A stretch of DNA of 64,000 nt. It comes from an uncultured Saprospiraceae bacterium. GTDB lineage: Bacteria > Bacteroidota > Bacteroidia > Chitinophagales > Saprospiraceae. Under the pieces are notes generated by a model. That model was not told the DNA's origin and made no database searches. It saw only the letters and a list, made by a program, of their open reading frames with translations. The stretch spans positions 124,001 through 188,000 of the forward strand of contig CALJPQ010000013.1 in the NCBI GenBank assembly GCA_937980645.1. Direction: 5' to 3'. Of this stretch, positions 61,326-64,000 are shown piece after piece; position 1 is the stretch's first letter; every line of letters begins with the position of its first letter. The translations under genes and the position numbers were made by a program.

Positions 61326-62600
61326 TTAGCGGCTGACGCGGATTTCACTCAGCAGGCGCGGGTTGCGTGGGTCGCTGGTATCGTATTGGAAGAAGCCGCT
61401 ATTGCCGATGACCAGCAGGTGCTGCGGCGTCAGGGCGATGGCGTCATAGATCTTGATGCCGCGCACGTGGCTCAGCTGTTTCAAATCCTTGGGGTTGGTT
61501 TTGTCAAAAATCTTCAGCCCGTCGTCGCACAGGAAGAGCAAGTTGCCCGCCACAGACAGGCCCATAGGCTTCGTCATCGGATAGGTGCGCGTGCGCGTAA
61601 CCTGTGGCAGCTGGCGGATATCGAGCACGTCCAGCTGGTTCAGACTATTATTGTTGCAATCGGTGCCGGCGTGCAGCGTAACATAGGCGTTCTCTTCGTC
61701 GCACACCACCGGGTCGCAGCCGGTTACGTGCTGGAACGTCGCCTCGCGCGTGGGCGCGGCAGGGTTGTCTAAGCGGAAGATGTGCACGGCGGTGTTAGAG
61801 CCGATGAACAGGCGGTTTTTCCAGGGGAAAATGGTTTCGATGTTCCAGCCTACGTTCTGACTTTGCAAGCGCGCAGGGCAGGCCGGGTTTGCCGTAGAAA
61901 AGCTGTGCAGGTTCCAGTTATCCACGCAATACAGGTAGTCGTCCCATTGGCCAAAGCGGGCAAAAGAGCCGGCGATGCCTGCGGGCAATGCGCCGCCGCC
62001 TGCTCCGGGAGAGAAGGCCGCCTCGCGTCCACTTTTCACGGCGAAGGCTCCGTCGCCGCATCGATACCACTCTTCGCCATAGTTGGGGTCTTTGCAGTCG
62101 AGTGTTTCCGTGATTTCCGTCTGCTGATAGCCGACACGGTACCCTTTACCTGGCGTGAAGCCCAGCAGTCGGAACACTTCCTGCGTTCGGCACATTATTT
62201 TGGGCTGGTACACATCGCTGACGTCTAAGGCCAGCAGATCCACGTACTGGTCGGCGTACAGGTAATGGCCGCGCATGGCCATGTCCACGTTGCCCGGGAT
62301 CTTCCAAAACACCACAGGCACGGGGCGGTTGGGGTCGCTGTTATCGAAGACGTGGATGCCCTCTTTTTGCTCGTTGATGAGCAGGTAATGGCCCATGACG
62401 TACAGCTTGCCGGGCTTTCGGAGCGGACGAGGCGCCTCGGCCACGACGGTGGTGTGGCGGAAGTCATCGGGCATGACATAGACTGGCTCATAGCGCACGT
62501 AGGTGAGCGTACTCCGGCATTCGTCGCGCAGGCAGCCGGGCAGCGTCAGGGCAATACCGGCGAAGAGCGCGCCAGCAAGCAATAAACAGGTCAGTCGCAT
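61326..62600 (-). CDS. LVIVD repeat-containing lipoprotein
   Basis: 424 residues from the ATG at 62600, giving the lipoprotein signal MRLTCLLLAGALFAGIALTL with Cys23 in LPGC. The remainder consists of propeller-like repeats with the LVIVD consensus (YADQYVDLLALDVSDVYQPK, NQLDVLDIRQLPQVTRTRT, GNLLFLCDDGLKIFDKTNP, LVIGNSGFFQYDTSDPRNPR). Proteins of this kind are surface-exposed and of unknown role. Frames back to 62828 are rejected because the lipoprotein signal begins here. It lies 16 bases upstream of the OM-like protein and seems to lead the operon with it and the ECF genes. Confidence 0.85.
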   Translation of the reverse strand: MRLTCLLLAGALFAGIALTLPGCLRDECRSTLTYVRYEPVYVMPDDFRHTTVVAEAPRPLRKPGKLYVMGHYLLINEQKEGIHVFDNSDPNRPVPVVFWKIPGNVDMAMRGHYLYADQYVDLLALDVSDVYQPKIMCRTQEVFRLLGFTPGKGYRVGYQQTEITETLDCKDPNYGEEWYRCGDGAFAVKSGREAAFSPGAGGGALPAGIAGSFARFGQWDDYLYCVDNWNLHSFSTANPACPARLQSQNVGWNIETIFPWKNRLFIGSNTAVHIFRLDNPAAPTREATFQHVTGCDPVVCDEENAYVTLHAGTDCNNNSLNQLDVLDIRQLPQVTRTRTYPMTKPMGLSVAGNLLFLCDDGLKIFDKTNPKDLKQLSHVRGIKIYDAIALTPQHLLVIGNSGFFQYDTSDPRNPRLLSEIRVSR

Positions 62601-62723
62601 GGCTTGAAAGAACAGGTTGAATGAAGAGATAGCGCAACGCGCCCGAAAGCACAGCGCTTTTACCTGCCCAGACAGCTCGCTGCGGCAGCCAGGTTGGAAG
62701 AAGGGCGCTCTTTTTTGAAAGTC

Positions 62724-62759
62724 TATGCAAATCAGGGAATAGACTCCCAGATTTGCATA
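62724..62759. promoter_or_regulatory. Long palindrome overlapping the DUF4143 ATPase promoter
   Basis: TATGCAAATCAGGGA (62724-62738) and TCCCAGATTTGCATA (62745-62759) form a 15-base inverted repeat with one mismatch and a six-base loop. Its right end overlaps the -7 box. It could be an operator, a phase-variation or recombination site, or a hairpin in the DNA of a mobile element. Confidence 0.6.
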
Positions 62760-62765
62760 AATTTG
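62758..62765 (+). promoter_or_regulatory. Bacteroidota -7 box directly before the DUF4143 ATPase start
   Basis: TAAATTTG matches TAnnTTTG. It ends five bases before the ATG at 62771, so the messenger would be leaderless or nearly so. Confidence 0.45.
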
Positions 62766-62770
62766 CCCGC

Positions 62771-63937
62771 ATGTTTCTTCAACGAAAACTCTACCACCGG
62801 GCAGATGCGCTGCTATCAAAGTACCCAATGATTGCTGTTACAGGTCCTCGGCAATCGGGAAAAACCACTTTTTGCCGGCAGCTCCGGCCTACGTATCAGT
62901 ACCTCAACATGGAACTTCCCGAGAATCAGCAGTATGCTCGAGAAGACCCTCACCAATTTCTGCAGCGCTATCAGGGAGGAGTCATTCTTGACGAGGTGCA
63001 AAACACGCCGGAACTGTTTTCCTACTTGCAGTACTACACCGACCAACGAAACCTGCCGGGAGAATACATCCTGTCTGGCTCTCAGCATTTTCTGTTGCTG
63101 GAAAAGATTACGCAAAGCCTCGCTGGGAGAATATCCATCTTTAACCTGCTGCCCTTTTCCGTCGAAGAGCTGAAAGGTTCTCTCTGGGAGCGGCAAACCT
63201 GGGAGGAATACCTCTGGACGGGCTTCTATCCCCGGATTTACGAAAGAGAAATTGCGCCGCCCGATTTCTACGCTGACTATTTGCAAACATACATAGAGCG
63301 AGATGTGCGACAGCTGCTCAATGTCAGCAATCTGGTACTGTTCCGAAGTTTTATTGCGGCTTGTGCCGGGCGAGTTGGGCAGCTGCTCAACCTCACTCAG
63401 CTAAGCGCCGACATTGGCATTGACGTCAAAACCGTCAAGAGCTGGCTGTCCATTCTGGAGGCCAGCTTTATCGTGTATCGCCTTCCACCGTGGTTTCGAA
63501 ATTTTAACAAAAGGATTGTCAAAACCCCCAAGTTGTACTTCTACGATACTGGCCTGGCCGCTTACCTCCTCGGCATCCGTTCGGACACTGACCTGGAGAC
63601 ACACTTTGCCAGAGGAGCCTTGTTTGAAAATTTCATCCTGAACGAAGTGCTTAAAAACCACCTCAACGCAGGCGAGCGGCCGCAAATCTTTTTCTGGCAA
63701 GACAGCAATGGACACGAAATTGACCTACTCTTAGACAAGGTTGTCCGTCAGTCCATTGTAGAAATTAAGGCGGGGAAAACCATCCAGCCTGATTTTTTCA
63801 AAAACCTCCGCCTGTTTCAGAAACTAAATCCCACCACTTCGGATAGTTGGCTGGTTTATGGCGGCGACCAGATGCAGCTGCGCACCGACGCTACCGTACT
63901 TACGTGGCGAGACTTGGGGCAGCTCACTGGCGTCTGA
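62771..63937 (+). CDS. DUF4143 AAA+ ATPase with PD-(D/E)XK-like C-terminal domain
   Basis: 388 residues. Walker A TGPRQSGKTTF, Walker B GVILDEVQNTPEL, and the sensor segment LSGSQHFLLLEKITQSLAGR are clear. The C-terminal DUF4143 domain has a winged-helix part (LTQLSADIGIDVKTVKSWLS, then VYRLPPWFRNFNKRIVKTPK) and an intact nuclease-like core GHEIDLLLDKVVRQSIVEIK (Asp, then Glu-x-Lys). These ATPases are widespread in Bacteroidota and archaea, often present in many copies and horizontally acquired; their function is not settled. The start overlaps a promoter with almost no leader, and a long palindrome sits just upstream. Confidence 0.9.
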   Translation: MFLQRKLYHRADALLSKYPMIAVTGPRQSGKTTFCRQLRPTYQYLNMELPENQQYAREDPHQFLQRYQGGVILDEVQNTPELFSYLQYYTDQRNLPGEYILSGSQHFLLLEKITQSLAGRISIFNLLPFSVEELKGSLWERQTWEEYLWTGFYPRIYEREIAPPDFYADYLQTYIERDVRQLLNVSNLVLFRSFIAACAGRVGQLLNLTQLSADIGIDVKTVKSWLSILEASFIVYRLPPWFRNFNKRIVKTPKLYFYDTGLAAYLLGIRSDTDLETHFARGALFENFILNEVLKNHLNAGERPQIFFWQDSNGHEIDLLLDKVVRQSIVEIKAGKTIQPDFFKNLRLFQKLNPTTSDSWLVYGGDQMQLRTDATVLTWRDLGQLTGV

Positions 63938-63954
63938 TGCCTCCAGCCCCGGCG

Positions 63955-63994
63955 CATGCTTCGCATTCAGAACCCACGCTCATGATGAAGCATG
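63955..63994. repeat. 8-base inverted repeat at the right edge
   Basis: CATGCTTC (63955-63962) and GAAGCATG (63987-63994) with a 24-base loop, 18 bases past the ATPase stop. Could be a terminator or part of a following gene's control region; nothing more can be said because the window ends. Confidence 0.35.
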
Positions 63995-64000
63995 ATAGAA

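Overview
The window looks like a chromosomal segment of a fairly GC-rich, Gram-negative member of the Bacteroidota, probably of the Saprospiria/Chitinophagia type. Supporting features are a Por (T9SS) type C-terminal sorting domain on two secreted proteins, a TonB/ExbB/ExbD/ExbD cassette with the characteristic Bacteroidota TonB N-terminus, LpxD and KdsA for lipopolysaccharide synthesis, little use of Shine-Dalgarno sequences, and repeated matches to the Bacteroidota -7 promoter box TAnnTTTG ahead of genes. Genus and species cannot be told from the sequence alone. No rRNA, tRNA, CRISPR array, intact insertion sequence or prophage was recognised.

Layout. 1-8.0 kb, mostly minus strand: a partial DUF4394 protein, a pseudouridine synthase (RluE-like), tsaB, mnmA, a secreted thioredoxin-like protein, lpxD and glgB. 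8.1-16.6 kb: a Crp/Fnr regulator, rsmG, a membrane TPR protein, a 660-base gene-poor stretch holding what seems to be a broken PD-(D/E)XK transposase remnant, an EF-G-like GTPase, and an M19 dipeptidase divergent from a MarR regulator with a cysteine-rich tail. 16.6-28.5 kb: queE, an NlpC/P60 protein lacking its catalytic cysteine, a T9SS-sorted PA-domain protein, a Tat-exported GH109-like oxidoreductase-fold enzyme, an OFA-type MFS transporter with a 41-residue small partner gene overlapping it by ATGA, a 1190-residue T9SS-sorted glycosidase-like protein, and kynureninase. 28.7-36 kb: an S9 peptidase preceded by a 23-base direct repeat; then a sulfur module (persulfide dioxygenase-rhodanese and two YeeE/YedE transporters) interrupted by a two-gene unit in which an unknown 165-residue protein overlaps a DNA methyltransferase by ATGA. 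36-44 kb: prfC, kdsA, exbB-exbD-exbD-tonB, lepA. 44-52.5 kb: Nudix hydrolase, dihydroorotase, a GNAT acetyltransferase behind a possible leader-peptide attenuator, DinB, rfbB, a three-gene operon (sugar dehydrogenase-like lipoprotein, BASS transporter, purine nucleoside phosphorylase), and pnuC. 52.5-64 kb: a large FtsX-type permease, a SpoIIM-like membrane protein, an RsmF-like rRNA methyltransferase, an ECF sigma factor with a membrane/beta-barrel partner, envelope proteins, and a DUF4143 ATPase with a long palindrome at its promoter.

Functional links. Many genes are housekeeping: tRNA modification (TsaB, MnmA, QueE), rRNA modification (RluE-like, RsmG, RsmF-like), and three EF-G-family GTPases (EF-G-like, RF3, LepA). 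ExbB/ExbD/TonB would energise outer-membrane import. The persulfide dioxygenase and YeeE/YedE genes point to handling of reduced sulfur, and a Crp-like palindrome lies in front of them. The most promising candidates for something undescribed are the coupled methyltransferase module (33298-34715), the GNAT leader/terminator (46132-46290), the palindrome at 62724-62759, the dispersed stem-loop family (3444-3517 and 58582-58595) and the structured intergenic region 51573-51700. None of these has been checked by any search.
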